From Achromobacter pestifer (GTDB lineage: Bacteria; Pseudomonadota; Gammaproteobacteria; Burkholderiales; Burkholderiaceae_B): a stretch of DNA of 64,000 nucleotides. The translations under genes were made by a program, and so were the position numbers. Where the stretch lies: positions 674,617 to 738,616 of the forward strand of contig NZ_CADIJX010000004.1 in the NCBI RefSeq assembly GCF_902859625.1. Direction: 5' to 3'. Below are positions 20,685 through 28,610 of this stretch, piece after piece (position 1 is the first letter of the stretch; every line of letters starts with the position of its first letter). The notes below the pieces were generated by a model, which was not told where the DNA came from, made no database searches, and saw nothing but the letters and a program-made list of their open reading frames with translations.

Positions 20685-20993
20685 ATGAAGACCCTCGTAT
20701 CCGCCCTGATTCTGTCCGCGTCCTTCATCGGCGCCGCCCAAGCCGGCGAGTTGGACTATCCGCCCGCCCTGAACACCGAGAGCACCGTGACCCGCGCTCA
20801 AGTGCAGCAGGAATTGGCCGCAGCGCGCGCCAACGGTGAACTGGTATCCGGCGAAGAAGGTTATGCCGCGACCGCGTTCGCTGCCGTCGGCACCGACAAG
20901 ACCCGTGCACAAGTGAAGCAAGAACTGGCCGCCGCCCGCGCTCAAGGTCTGACCGAAAGTGGTGAACTGGATTACCCGCCCGTGCAAGGCTAA
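20685..20993 (+). CDS. DUF4148 secreted protein, copy 2
   Basis: 102 residues, differing from copy 1 by only one residue that I can see (Ala for Ser in ATAFAAVG). It has the same signal peptide and two DUF4148 units ending YPPVQG. It has its own promoter with the perfect operator at 20608-20625, so the duplication carried the regulatory region with it. Synonymous differences are scattered through the gene, so the copies are not freshly identical at the DNA level. A hairpin follows the stop. Function unknown. Confidence 0.9.
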   Translation: MKTLVSALILSASFIGAAQAGELDYPPALNTESTVTRAQVQQELAAARANGELVSGEEGYAATAFAAVGTDKTRAQVKQELAAARAQGLTESGELDYPPVQG

Positions 20994-21010
20994 GCAGGAT
21001 GCCGGCACAT

Positions 21011-21051
21011 GCGGACCCTGGGGGGCGGGATGTTTCCCGGCCAGGGTCCGC
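21011..21051 (+). terminator. inverted repeat after the DUF4148 pair, possible terminator
   Basis: A perfect 11-bp inverted repeat, GCGGACCCTGG (21011-21021) and CCAGGGTCCGC (21041-21051), with a smaller inner CGGGA/TCCCG pairing. There is no T run, so termination would be inefficient or need a factor; it may instead be an mRNA-stabilising hairpin. Confidence 0.5.
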
Positions 21052-21088
21052 ACGGGCGTTCCGGACTTTGCCCTTAGGGCAGCCACCG

Positions 21089-21118
21089 ATGACGAACCGA
21101 CCTATTAGTAGGTAATAT
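21089..21118 (+). promoter_or_regulatory. promoter and operator of the TetR gene, probably leaderless
   Basis: -35 ATGACG (21089-21094), 18-base spacer, -10 TAATAT (21113-21118). Transcription would begin at or within a base or two of the ATG at 21125. The operator-like repeat ACCTA (21100-21104), TTAG, TAGGT (21109-21113) abuts the -10, matching the DUF4148 operators and implying autoregulation. Confidence 0.6.
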
Positions 21119-21124
21119 TGAGCC

Positions 21125-21727
21125 ATGGACACTCCAACCCCCAACACCACCCGAGACCTGCTGCTGGCGCACGCCGAGAAGCTGATCCGCACGCGCGGAT
21201 GCAATGGTTTCAGCTACCGCGACCTGGCGGAGCATGTGGGCGTGAAGACGTCCAGCATCCACTATTACTTCCCGGGCAAGGACGACCTGCTCTATGAAGC
21301 GGTCGAGGCCTACAGCACCCGCGCACTGGGTAACGTGCGCGCCATCGACACGGCACAACCTGCGCAAGCGCAGCTGGAGCAATACCTGTCGATGATGGAA
21401 TCGCGCGCCTGCGGCGCTGGCGAACTCTGTCTGGGCGGCATGCTGGCCGCGGACATCATGAGCTTGTCCGAGCGCGTGCGTGGCGCTTTGCAGGGATTTT
21501 TCCGCGCACATGAAGCGTGGCTGGCCCGTGTGCTGGCCGAGGGTGCGGCGCAAGGTACGTTGAAGTTCTCAGGTACGGCCGAAGCGGCTGGCCGGGCGGT
21601 ATTCGCCACGGTTCAGGGTTGCTTGTTGGTGTCGCGCCTGTTTCAGCAACCGCCCGCGTTGTGCGAGGCCATCAGCACCTTGTACGTGGCATGCGACAAG
21701 GCCGGCAAACCTGCGACGGCTGCATAG
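21125..21727 (+). CDS. TetR/AcrR-family transcriptional regulator
   Basis: 200 residues. The DNA-binding N-terminus is clear: NGFSYRDLAEHVGVKTSSIHYYFPGKDDLL. The C-terminal ligand domain contains GELCLGGMLAAD, a cysteine-containing motif seen in the LmrA/YxaF and NemR-like branch, so a reactive electrophile or redox signal is possible. There is no Shine-Dalgarno sequence and the -10 lies seven bases before the ATG, which fits a leaderless transcript. Matching palindromes at its own promoter and at both DUF4148 promoters make those genes the predicted regulon. Confidence 0.9.
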   Translation: MDTPTPNTTRDLLLAHAEKLIRTRGCNGFSYRDLAEHVGVKTSSIHYYFPGKDDLLYEAVEAYSTRALGNVRAIDTAQPAQAQLEQYLSMMESRACGAGELCLGGMLAADIMSLSERVRGALQGFFRAHEAWLARVLAEGAAQGTLKFSGTAEAAGRAVFATVQGCLLVSRLFQQPPALCEAISTLYVACDKAGKPATAA

Positions 21728-21762
21728 CGGCCACAGAGGTTTTCGGACACGCAGTAAAACAA

Positions 21763-21787
21763 GGCCGCCTTGCGCAAGCAGGCGGCC
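21763..21787. terminator. bidirectional terminator between TetR and hydrolase genes
   Basis: An 8-bp perfect stem, GGCCGCCT (21763-21770) and AGGCGGCC (21780-21787), with a 9-base loop. T-rich sequence follows on both strands (GTTGTCATTTT on plus, TTGTTTTACT on minus), between two convergent genes. Confidence 0.8.
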
Positions 21788-21842
21788 GTTGTCATTTTGG
21801 GTAGTGTCTGTGCCTGTGCCAGTCGCTTGTTTGCCCGGCTTC

Positions 21843-22700
21843 TCAAGCCAGCAAGGCGCGCGCCATGTCCACGCTGGTGCGCTCTTGCACGCCGTGGTCG
21901 CGCATGCGTTGCAGGAAGGCGGTTTGCGCATCGGCGAATCCGGCAACCGGGCTCATGCAGTCGGTCAGTAGCACCACGCGCGACAAATTACCGCCCGGCA
22001 GGTGCTCGGCCAGATGTTCGACGGTGGCTTTCACGCAATGACTGCCGGCTTCTCCCGCGACGAGGATGAGTTCGGCGCGGTCCAGCGAATGGATCAGATT
22101 GCGGTTGAGCTGGCTGCGGGGGTCATCGGGATCAGGCACTTCGGCCATCAGCGCGCTGTAGTGCTCGGTCCAGGGGTTGGTGCCTTTGGGCACCTTGCGC
22201 ACGATGAATTGGCCAGCATCTTCCCAGCGGCTGTAGGCTGCCCGCACGTCGGGATGTACGTTGTGGCCCCACGTTCCGATCTCGCAATGCACGGGCCACA
22301 CCATCAGCGCATAGCGGCCGCGCGCTTCCAGTTCATCCAGATAGGACAGGGTGCGGGGCATGTCGTCATCATGCCTGGGCAGGAAATCGCCCGCCCGCAG
22401 TTGCGCCGCGGAAATCGATGTGAAAGGCGCGACGGGCCGGCCATCGCCGGTACGCCAGAACGTGGGGTGCGCGATGTCCAGCCGATGGTGCGAATCCAGG
22501 GTCACCGTGATGGAACTCAGCACGGGTGCGGTCGCATCGATGAAGCGCGCCAGACGTTGCATGTCGGCGTGCGCACCGGCTACGGGCAGTGCGGGCTGCG
22601 TGATGTCGCCCGTCAACGGATCCGTGGGCAGGTAGGCCTGGGGCAAGTCGCAGAAATCATTCTGCGGATCAATGATCAGTAGATGAATGGAACGCGGCAT
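21843..22700 (-). CDS. isochorismatase/nicotinamidase-like cysteine hydrolase
   Basis: 285 residues from the ATG at 22700. HLLIIDPQNDFC at the N-terminus carries the catalytic Asp, and GEAGSHCVKATVEHL carries the nucleophile C222, the hallmarks of the nicotinamidase-related amidohydrolases. A histidine-rich middle (VHCEIGTWGHNVHP) fits the metal/substrate region. Substrate unknown. A GTG at 22754 would add 18 residues and overlaps the stop of the upstream 37-residue gene as TAGTG, so coupled translation from there is the alternative. It is probably co-transcribed with that small gene and controlled by the nearby TetR. Confidence 0.8.
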   Translation of the reverse strand: MPRSIHLLIIDPQNDFCDLPQAYLPTDPLTGDITQPALPVAGAHADMQRLARFIDATAPVLSSITVTLDSHHRLDIAHPTFWRTGDGRPVAPFTSISAAQLRAGDFLPRHDDDMPRTLSYLDELEARGRYALMVWPVHCEIGTWGHNVHPDVRAAYSRWEDAGQFIVRKVPKGTNPWTEHYSALMAEVPDPDDPRSQLNRNLIHSLDRAELILVAGEAGSHCVKATVEHLAEHLPGGNLSRVVLLTDCMSPVAGFADAQTAFLQRMRDHGVQERTSVDMARALLA

Positions 22701-22753
22701 GGGCGGAATCGGTGGGGATATCCCGGAATATAGACCGGGATGCGTGTTATCCA

Positions 22754-22867
22754 CTAGAACAGCACCAGATGTTCCGCAGCGTCAGGCAATTGGCGTGCCA
22801 GCACATGCCATTGCCGCCATAGGTGGGCCAGCGCGCCGGCGGCGATGACTGCAATCAGAATCCACAT
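22754..22867 (-). CDS. small 37-residue membrane protein
   Basis: Begins MWILIAVIAAGALAHLWRQW: one transmembrane helix (residues 2-15) followed by a positively charged amphipathic tail. It has a good GGAG six bases before the ATG and lies directly behind an 18-bp palindrome that matches the operator of the adjacent TetR. Its stop codon overlaps an alternative GTG start of the hydrolase gene. No family recognised. The ribosome binding site and operator are the main reasons to believe it is expressed. Confidence 0.6.
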   Translation of the reverse strand: MWILIAVIAAGALAHLWRQWHVLARQLPDAAEHLVLF

Positions 22868-22887
22868 GTTGCGCTCCAGGATTTTAA

Positions 22888-22905
22888 TTCGCACGATCGT
22901 GCGAA
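22888..22905. promoter_or_regulatory. TetR operator, perfect 18-bp palindrome
   Basis: TTCGCACGATCGTGCGAA, with an AT-rich TAAAAT -10-like box just downstream on the minus strand. Its core GCACG-N2-CGTGC is shared with the palindrome upstream of the TetR gene at 23574-23595. Confidence 0.8.
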
Positions 22906-22947
22906 ATTGACGGAAACAAACGCCGGCAGACGCCGGCGATGGGAACA

Positions 22948-23565
22948 TTATTCGAGGTACGTAAAGCTGCGGTAGGTAGAGATCAGCCGGTCATACGCAG
23001 CCCGTACCCTTTCAGGCGCCTTCGGATCGCGCAGGAAACGGGCGTCGTGCATCAGGCCGATCATCAAGCTGTAGATCTCGAACACCAATTGCTCGGGATC
23101 GGTATCCGGGCGCAGATGGCCGGCTTCCAGCGCCTGGGTGACGGTGCGCACCATGGTTGCGCGCCAACGTCGCAGGTTGCCTTCCAGCACGGCTCGCAGC
23201 GGGGACTCCACATCGTCGTATTCAAAGGCTCCGGCCACGTAGATGCAGCCCGTCAACATCTCGACGTTGCTGGCGCGTTCGACCCACAACGACACCACCG
23301 CGGTCATGCGGGGCAGGCCGCGCGGGTAGGCCAAGGCAGGCGTGAAAACGGCGGCCACGAAGCGGCGGTCGTATTCGTCCAGCACGGCTTGTTGCAAGGC
23401 TTCCAGCGACCCCACGCGCGAGAACACGCCGCTTTTGCTGATGCCCAGATGCCGTGCCACCTGGCCAAGCGACAGGCTTTCCAGACCCTGAGCCGCAGCC
23501 ATGTCCACGGCCGCGTCCACGATGGACGCGAACGTCAGTTCGCTTTTTTCCGTTTTGGCAGTCAT
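22948..23565 (-). CDS. TetR/AcrR-family transcriptional regulator
   Basis: 205 residues. The DNA-binding domain reads LESLSLGQVARHLGISKSGVFSRVGS, with a typical helix-turn-helix at about residues 35-55. The C-terminal ligand domain has no recognisable inducer motif. Two palindromes with the same core flank it, one at its own promoter and one before the small membrane protein, so it very likely represses itself and the small gene plus hydrolase. The 80 bases between its stop and that small gene hold the second operator. Confidence 0.92.
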   Translation of the reverse strand: MTAKTEKSELTFASIVDAAVDMAAAQGLESLSLGQVARHLGISKSGVFSRVGSLEALQQAVLDEYDRRFVAAVFTPALAYPRGLPRMTAVVSLWVERASNVEMLTGCIYVAGAFEYDDVESPLRAVLEGNLRRWRATMVRTVTQALEAGHLRPDTDPEQLVFEIYSLMIGLMHDARFLRDPKAPERVRAAYDRLISTYRSFTYLE

Positions 23566-23573
23566 GCGGCCAA

Positions 23574-23595
23574 ATTTAGCACGGTCGTGCTAAAT
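23574..23595. promoter_or_regulatory. TetR autoregulatory operator
   Basis: A 22-bp inverted repeat with perfect 10-base arms around a central GT; the inner arms are TTTAGCACG and CGTGCTAAA. It sits 9 bases upstream of the TetR start codon on the minus strand and shares GCACG-N2-CGTGC with 22888-22905. Confidence 0.8.
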
Positions 23596-23633
23596 GCTGG
23601 AATTTATTTTTAATAGCGATCGCGGCAGCCAAA

Positions 23634-23663
23634 TGAAAACCGGACTGTGTGAGCAGTCCGGTT
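23634..23663 (-). terminator. rho-independent terminator of glcB
   Basis: A perfect 10-bp stem, AACCGGACTG and CAGTCCGGTT, with a 6-base loop, followed on the minus strand by TTCATTT. It lies 24 bases after the malate synthase stop. Confidence 0.85.
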
Positions 23664-23686
23664 CATTGATGCCGAGGGCAGCGCGG

Positions 23687-25861
23687 TCAGGCTTGTGCCG
23701 CCTTGAATTCCAAGCGGTACTTGTGCAGCAGGGGTTCGGTATAGCCGTTGGGCTGCGTCAGTCCTTCAAACACCAGTGCGCAAGCCGCCTTGAACGCCAG
23801 CGAGGTGTCGAAGTGGCCGGCCATCGGCTGGTAGGCGGCGTCGCCGGCATTCTGGCCGTCAACCACGCCGGCCATGCGCTTGAACGTTTCCATGACCTGG
23901 TCTTCGTGGGTCACGCCATGGCGCAGCCAGTTGGCGATGTGCTGGCTGGAGATGCGCAGCGTGGCGCGGTCTTCCATCAAGCCCACGTTGTGGATGTCGG
24001 GCACCTTCGAGCAGCCCACGCCTTGGTCGATCCAACGCACCACATAGCCCAGGATGCCCTGGACGTTGTTGTCCAGTTCCTGCTGGATGTCGGCTGCGGA
24101 CCACTTGGAGGGATCCCCCACCGGCACGGTCAGCAGGCCGCCCAACAGATCGTCGCGCACCTGTTCCAGGTTGGTGCGTTCCAGTTCTTTCTGCACCGCT
24201 TGCACATCTACCTGGTGGTAGTGCATTGCGTGCAGCGTGGCGGCGGTGGGTGAGGGCACCCATGCGGTATTGGCGCCGGCCTTGGGGTGCGCGATCTTTT
24301 GTTCCAGCATGGCGGCCATCAGGTCCGGCATGGCCCACATGCCCTTGCCGATCTGGGCGCGGCCGCGCAGGCCCGTGTCCAGGCCGACCAGCACGTTGTT
24401 GCGTTCGTAGGCGGTGATCCAGGCGGTGGATTTCATGTCGCCCTTGCGCAGCATCGGGCCGGCTTCCATGCTGGAGTGCATTTCGTCGCCGGTGCGGTCC
24501 AGAAAACCCGTGTTGATGAAGGCCACGCGCGATGCCGCCGCGCTGATGCATGCCTTCAGGTTGATGCTGGTCCGGCGCTCTTCATCCATGATGCCCATTT
24601 TCAGGGTGTTGCGCGGCACCTTGATCAGGTCTTCGACGCGGTCGAAGAGCTCGCTGGCGAACGCGGCCTCGACTGGGCCATGCATCTTGGGCTTCACGAT
24701 GTAGACGGAGCCCGTGCGCGAATTCAGTTTGTGCTTGCGGTCGGGCAGCGCGGCCAGGCTGGTGACAACGGCGTCCAGGATGCCTTCGGGGATCTCAAGA
24801 CCGTCGCGGTCCAGGATGGCCGGGTTCGTCATCAGATGGCCGACGTTGCGCACGAACATCAGCGAACGGCCGTGCAAGGTCAGCGAGGAACCGTCCGGGC
24901 GCGTGTATTCGCGGTCGGCATTGAGCTTGCGGGTGAACGTCTTGCCGCCCTTGGTGACGGCTTCGGTCAGGTCGCCCTTCATCAAACCCAGCCAGTTGCG
25001 GTAGATGTGGACCTTGTCGTCCGCATCGACGGCGGCAACCGAGTCTTCGCAGTCCATGATGGTGGTGAGGGCGGCTTCGACCACCACGTCCTTGACGCCG
25101 GCGGCGTCGGTGCTGCCGATGGCGTTGGCGCGGTCGATCTGGATTTCAAAGTGCAGTCCGTTGTTCTTCAACAGGATCGCCGTGGGGGCGGATGCATCAC
25201 CTTGGTAGCCCGCGAACTGCGAGCCGAACTTCAGGCCGGTGGCGCCGTTGGCCAGCGCAACGCGCAACTGGCCGCCTTCCACGGTGTAGCCGCGCGCATC
25301 GGCGTGGGAGCCTTGCGCCAGCGGGGCGGCGGTATCCAGGAAAGCGCGCGCGCGAGCGATGACGGCGGCGCCGCGTTCGGGGTTGTAGCCCTTGCCCGTA
25401 TCACCAGGGGTGGCGGGAATCGCGTCGGTGCCGTAAAGCGCGTCGTACAGGCTGCCCCAGCGCGCGTTGGCGGCGTTCAGCGCGTAGCGCGAGTTCGACA
25501 TCGGCACGACCAATTGCGGGCCGGCCTGTTGCGAGATCTCGGTGTCGACGTTGTCGGTGGTGGCTTGCACGCTGGCCGGCTGCGGCAGCAGATAGCCGAT
25601 GCCTTCCAGGAACTTGCGGTAGGCAGCGGGGTCGGCGATGGGGCCGGGGTTGGCGCGGTGCCAGGCGTCCAGTTCCGCTTGCAGGCGGTCGCGTTCGGCC
25701 AGCAGTGCGCGGTTCTTGGGACCCAGGTCGTGTACCAGGGCCGCGAACCCTTGCCAGAAGCCGTCGGCATCCAGGCCGGTGCCGGGCAGGGCTTCCTGTT
25801 CGATGAATTGGTTGAGATTGGCCGCCACTTGCAGGCCGTGGTGCTGGATGCGTTGAGTCAT
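23687..25861 (-). CDS. glcB: malate synthase G
   Basis: 724 residues, matching the 720-730 of the monomeric G isoform and much longer than isoform A. It condenses glyoxylate with acetyl-CoA to malate, in the cytosol. It starts [16 protein letters not shown] as the family does; the upstream in-frame ATG at 25963 would add 34 unrelated residues. Visible family segments include the active-site stretches [20 protein letters not shown] and [10 protein letters not shown], and [17 protein letters not shown]. It is divergent from a FadR-type regulator whose two operators lie in the shared intergenic region. Confidence 0.98.
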   Translation of the reverse strand: MTQRIQHHGLQVAANLNQFIEQEALPGTGLDADGFWQGFAALVHDLGPKNRALLAERDRLQAELDAWHRANPGPIADPAAYRKFLEGIGYLLPQPASVQATTDNVDTEISQQAGPQLVVPMSNSRYALNAANARWGSLYDALYGTDAIPATPGDTGKGYNPERGAAVIARARAFLDTAAPLAQGSHADARGYTVEGGQLRVALANGATGLKFGSQFAGYQGDASAPTAILLKNNGLHFEIQIDRANAIGSTDAAGVKDVVVEAALTTIMDCEDSVAAVDADDKVHIYRNWLGLMKGDLTEAVTKGGKTFTRKLNADREYTRPDGSSLTLHGRSLMFVRNVGHLMTNPAILDRDGLEIPEGILDAVVTSLAALPDRKHKLNSRTGSVYIVKPKMHGPVEAAFASELFDRVEDLIKVPRNTLKMGIMDEERRTSINLKACISAAASRVAFINTGFLDRTGDEMHSSMEAGPMLRKGDMKSTAWITAYERNNVLVGLDTGLRGRAQIGKGMWAMPDLMAAMLEQKIAHPKAGANTAWVPSPTAATLHAMHYHQVDVQAVQKELERTNLEQVRDDLLGGLLTVPVGDPSKWSAADIQQELDNNVQGILGYVVRWIDQGVGCSKVPDIHNVGLMEDRATLRISSQHIANWLRHGVTHEDQVMETFKRMAGVVDGQNAGDAAYQPMAGHFDTSLAFKAACALVFEGLTQPNGYTEPLLHKYRLEFKAAQA

Positions 25862-25962
25862 GCGGATCTCTAGCGGTAAGAAGGGCTGGCCGGCGCGGGA
25901 CGCCGGGCGAATCTGTCCTGACATCATCGTTCGCGTATGCCGCAATGTCCATATCAAAACCA

Positions 25963-25977
25963 ACTGGTCATACCAGT
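25963..25977. promoter_or_regulatory. FadR/GntR operator site 1
   Basis: ACTGGT-CAT-ACCAGT, a perfect inverted repeat containing TGGT-N3-ACCA, the consensus operator of the FadR branch of GntR regulators. It is 102 bases upstream of the glcB start. Confidence 0.8.
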
Positions 25978-26072
25978 TTATTCATTTGCTGCCAGACAAG
26001 GCGGCCATTTTTATGGTGTTATATCAGCTACTTACAGCGGCGGGATCAATCGGGCTGAATCAGAGCCAGGCT

Positions 26073-26083
26073 TGGTCATACCA
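26073..26083. promoter_or_regulatory. FadR/GntR operator site 2
   Basis: TGGT-CAT-ACCA, the same 11-base core as site 1, 108 bp away and 17 bases before the regulator start codon, so it should mediate autorepression. Confidence 0.8.
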
Positions 26084-26099
26084 CTGGTCCGGAGAGCGC

Positions 26100-26864
26100 A
26101 TGTACGCGGAAATAGAAGAAAAGCCCCGCCAGGTGGCGGACGAGGTAGCCGAACGGATCGAGCGTCTGATCCTGGACGGCGTGCTCAAGGCGGGGCAGGC
26201 CCTGCCTTCGGAACGGCGTTTGACCGAAAAGCTGGGCGTGTCGCGCACGGCGCTGCGCGAGGGGCTGAAGCTGCTGCGCGCGCGAGAAATCATCCACACC
26301 GCGCAAGGCAAGGGGTCGTTCGTTGCCCACATCTCGAAGGTGGATGCCGGGCCGTTGATGCACTTGTTCAACTCCCAGCCGCGCACGCTCTATGACTTGC
26401 TGGAAGTGCGTTCCCTGTTGGAAGCGGAGTCCGCGCGGTTGGCGGCCATCCGCGGCACCGAGGCGGATTTCATCATGATCCGCCGTCGCTACGACGAGAT
26501 GGTCGGGGCCCAAGGCACGGCCACTGATACCGCCACGCATGCGCATCTGGACCACGCCTTTCATCTGGCGATCTGCGAAGCCTCACACAATCCGGTGCTG
26601 GTGCATACGCTGCAATCGTTGACGGATTTGCTGCTGGGGTCGGTGTTCGCATGCGTCAACAACCTGTACCACCGCGAACCCGAGAAGCGGCAGATCGACC
26701 GCCAACACACGCGCCTGTTCAACGCCGTGACGGGGCGTCAACCCGAATTGGCGCGCAAGGCGGCGGCCGATCATGTGGACAGCGTGCGCCAGAGCCTGGC
26801 CGAGATCGAACAGGAAGAGCAGCGCCTGGTGCGCGCGACGCTACGTCTGGAAGGCTGGACATAG
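26100..26864 (+). CDS. FadR-type GntR transcriptional regulator
   Basis: 254 residues from the ATG at 26100 with GGAGAG just upstream; the open frame begins further back at 25860 but lacks a start signal and overlaps the operators. The N-terminal winged helix shows QALPSERRLTEKLGVSRTALREGLKLL. The C-terminal all-helical FCD domain contains the D..H....H metal/ligand pattern (LDHAFHLAI, later HTRLFNAV and DHVDS). Divergent from glcB with two TGGT-N3-ACCA sites between them, so it probably controls malate synthase. GlcC (glycolate-responsive) is the nearest functional analogue I can name. Confidence 0.9.
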   Translation: MYAEIEEKPRQVADEVAERIERLILDGVLKAGQALPSERRLTEKLGVSRTALREGLKLLRAREIIHTAQGKGSFVAHISKVDAGPLMHLFNSQPRTLYDLLEVRSLLEAESARLAAIRGTEADFIMIRRRYDEMVGAQGTATDTATHAHLDHAFHLAICEASHNPVLVHTLQSLTDLLLGSVFACVNNLYHREPEKRQIDRQHTRLFNAVTGRQPELARKAAADHVDSVRQSLAEIEQEEQRLVRATLRLEGWT

Positions 26865-26895
26865 CGCCGCGCCGCGGCGGAACGGACCTGAACGT

Positions 26896-28014
26896 CTAGC
26901 GGTCAGCGGTGGCGCAACCCGCCAGTGCCAGCGGCTTGCCGGCATAGACGCGGCCGAAGCGGTTGTTCAGCAGTGCGTCCAGGTCGATGGATTCCTGGCC
27001 GACGAAACCCTTCTGCGGCAGCACGCCTTGCGCCACCAGGTCCAGCGCGGCGCAGATGCCCGCGGCCGTGGACAGTTGGATGGCGCTCAGGCGATGGCCG
27101 TCCACGTCCGCGCCAAACACGCGGATCGGGTAGGACTCTTCTTCCAGGCGGCCATGGCGATGACCGGATGCCGAGGCCTGAATCACGATCACGTCTTGTT
27201 CGGTGGTGGGGATGGCCGACTCGAAAATATCCTTGAGCAGATCGCGGCGGTCGCGCAGGCGCAAGTCATTCAACAGCAGCTTCATGATGTTGCAGTGGCC
27301 GGGATAGCGCACCGACTTGTAGTCCACGTTGCGGGCGCGGCCCAGCAGCGTGGCGGGCAACGTGCCCAAGCCGCCCGACGTGTTGAAGGCCTCGTATTCG
27401 ACACCGTCCAGCGCGAATGTTTCATAGCCTTCCAGGGCGGGCACGCTGGTCAGTTTTCCGTCGACGATGGCTTCGCACGGATTGCAGTATTCGTTGATCA
27501 GCCCTTCGGTGCTCCACGTCAGGTTGTAGCGCAGGCTGTTCGAGGGATAGCGAGGCAGGGCGCCGACGCGCATGCGCAAGTCCAGCAGGGTGTCGAAGCG
27601 GCGCGCAAGCGCGTTGCCGACGATGCCGATGAAGCCCGGCGCCAGGCCGCATTGCGGCATCAGCACGCTGCGCACGTTTTCTGCCAGGGCCTGGATGGCA
27701 TGGGTGCTGGCGACGTCTTCGGTCAGGTCGAAATAGTGCACGCCGGCTTGTGCGCATAGCCCGGCCACCGCGGTCGCGCGGTGGAATGGCAGGGCGTTGA
27801 CCACGGCATAAGCGCCTTCGATGCAGCGCGCCACGGAGGCGTCATCGCTGATCTGGCGCGTTTCGCAACCCAATTCAGCCAGGACCGCCAGGCGGGCGGG
27901 ATCCTGGTCGGCAACCAGCACGGAATAATCGCCGCTGCGTTCCAGCATCAAGGCGATGGCGAAACCGATTTTTCCGGCGCCCAGCAGAACAATGGGACGG
28001 GTGGGGGTGGACAT
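26896..28014 (-). CDS. saccharopine dehydrogenase-like NAD(P) oxidoreductase
   Basis: 372 residues. The Rossmann fold begins at once: IVLLGAGKIGFAIALML with GxGxxG at residues 12-17. A second family segment, GVHYFDLTEDV and MPQCGLAPGFIGI, matches the saccharopine / lysine 6-dehydrogenase group. These enzymes oxidise or reduce amine-linked amino acids such as lysine semialdehyde adducts. Exact substrate not determinable. Convergent with the GntR gene (31 bases apart). The neighbourhood contains no further lysine catabolic gene except, 2.5 kb away, an aminotransferase of the aminoadipate type, so a lysine connection is weak inference. Confidence 0.85.
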   Translation of the reverse strand: MSTPTRPIVLLGAGKIGFAIALMLERSGDYSVLVADQDPARLAVLAELGCETRQISDDASVARCIEGAYAVVNALPFHRATAVAGLCAQAGVHYFDLTEDVASTHAIQALAENVRSVLMPQCGLAPGFIGIVGNALARRFDTLLDLRMRVGALPRYPSNSLRYNLTWSTEGLINEYCNPCEAIVDGKLTSVPALEGYETFALDGVEYEAFNTSGGLGTLPATLLGRARNVDYKSVRYPGHCNIMKLLLNDLRLRDRRDLLKDIFESAIPTTEQDVIVIQASASGHRHGRLEEESYPIRVFGADVDGHRLSAIQLSTAAGICAALDLVAQGVLPQKGFVGQESIDLDALLNNRFGRVYAGKPLALAGCATADR

Positions 28015-28151
28015 GGTGCAGCTCCTGCGATGAGGGGGGATGGGTTGGCCTCATCCTATGCGTGAGCGCTGTCGATTTGTAGCCTTTAAATTGTCGTAAC
28101 GGCTTAATTTGACGTCGTTTTGACTTAATAAGATATCGAAACGTCAAAACA

Positions 28152-28180
28152 AAGCCCCTCGGCTTGTGGCCGAGGGGCTT
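28152..28180. terminator. bidirectional terminator downstream of the third DUF4148 gene
   Basis: A perfect 12-bp stem, AAGCCCCTCGGC and GCCGAGGGGCTT, with a TTGTG loop. T-rich flanks occur on both strands (CTTTTC on plus, TTTGTTTTG on minus). Confidence 0.9.
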
Positions 28181-28217
28181 TTCAATGGGGCTGGCACGGC
28201 CTTTTCAGGCCCGTGGA

Positions 28218-28610
28218 TCAGCTGCCCATGGGGGGGTAGTCCATGTTGCCGAAGGTGACCAGGCCTTCTGCCTTGGCTTGAGCCAGTTGCGATTGCACTT
28301 GAGCGCGGGTCAGCGACGTGGCGGTTTCAGCGGCGGCGACGGGCGGGTAGTCCAGGTTGCCGAAAGTGACTTCGCCAGCGGTCTTGGCTTGTGCCAGTTC
28401 AGCTTGCACTTGTTGCGACGTCAGGCTGGACTTCTGGGCGATGGCGGCGGGGTAGCCTTCTTCGCCAAACGTGTATTGGCCCGAAACCTTGGCTTGTTGC
28501 AGTTCTGCCTGGACTTGGGCGCGCGACGGGCCTTGGTCGGCTTCAGCGGCTTGAGCGCCAGCAGCCAGAACGGACATGGACAGCATCAATGCGGTAGCAA
28601 GGGTTTTCAT
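28218..28610 (-). CDS. DUF4148 secreted protein, three-repeat form
   Basis: 130 residues from the ATG at 28610 with GGAGG seven bases upstream; the open frame runs 58 codons further back without start support. A signal peptide ends AQAA. Three DUF4148 units follow (SRAQVQAELQQAK, TSQQVQAELAQAK, TRAQVQSQLAQAK), each closed by FGEEGYP or FGNxDYPP. It is a longer paralogue of the two-unit proteins at 20282 and 20685, but no CTATCTA-type operator is seen upstream, so it is probably regulated separately. Function unknown. Confidence 0.9.
   Translation of the reverse strand: MKTLATALMLSMSVLAAGAQAAEADQGPSRAQVQAELQQAKVSGQYTFGEEGYPAAIAQKSSLTSQQVQAELAQAKTAGEVTFGNLDYPPVAAAETATSLTRAQVQSQLAQAKAEGLVTFGNMDYPPMGS

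Noticed and set aside
24287..25873. 528-codon plus-strand open frame opposite malate synthase
   Set aside because: Composition-driven shadow of glcB; no recognisable domain.
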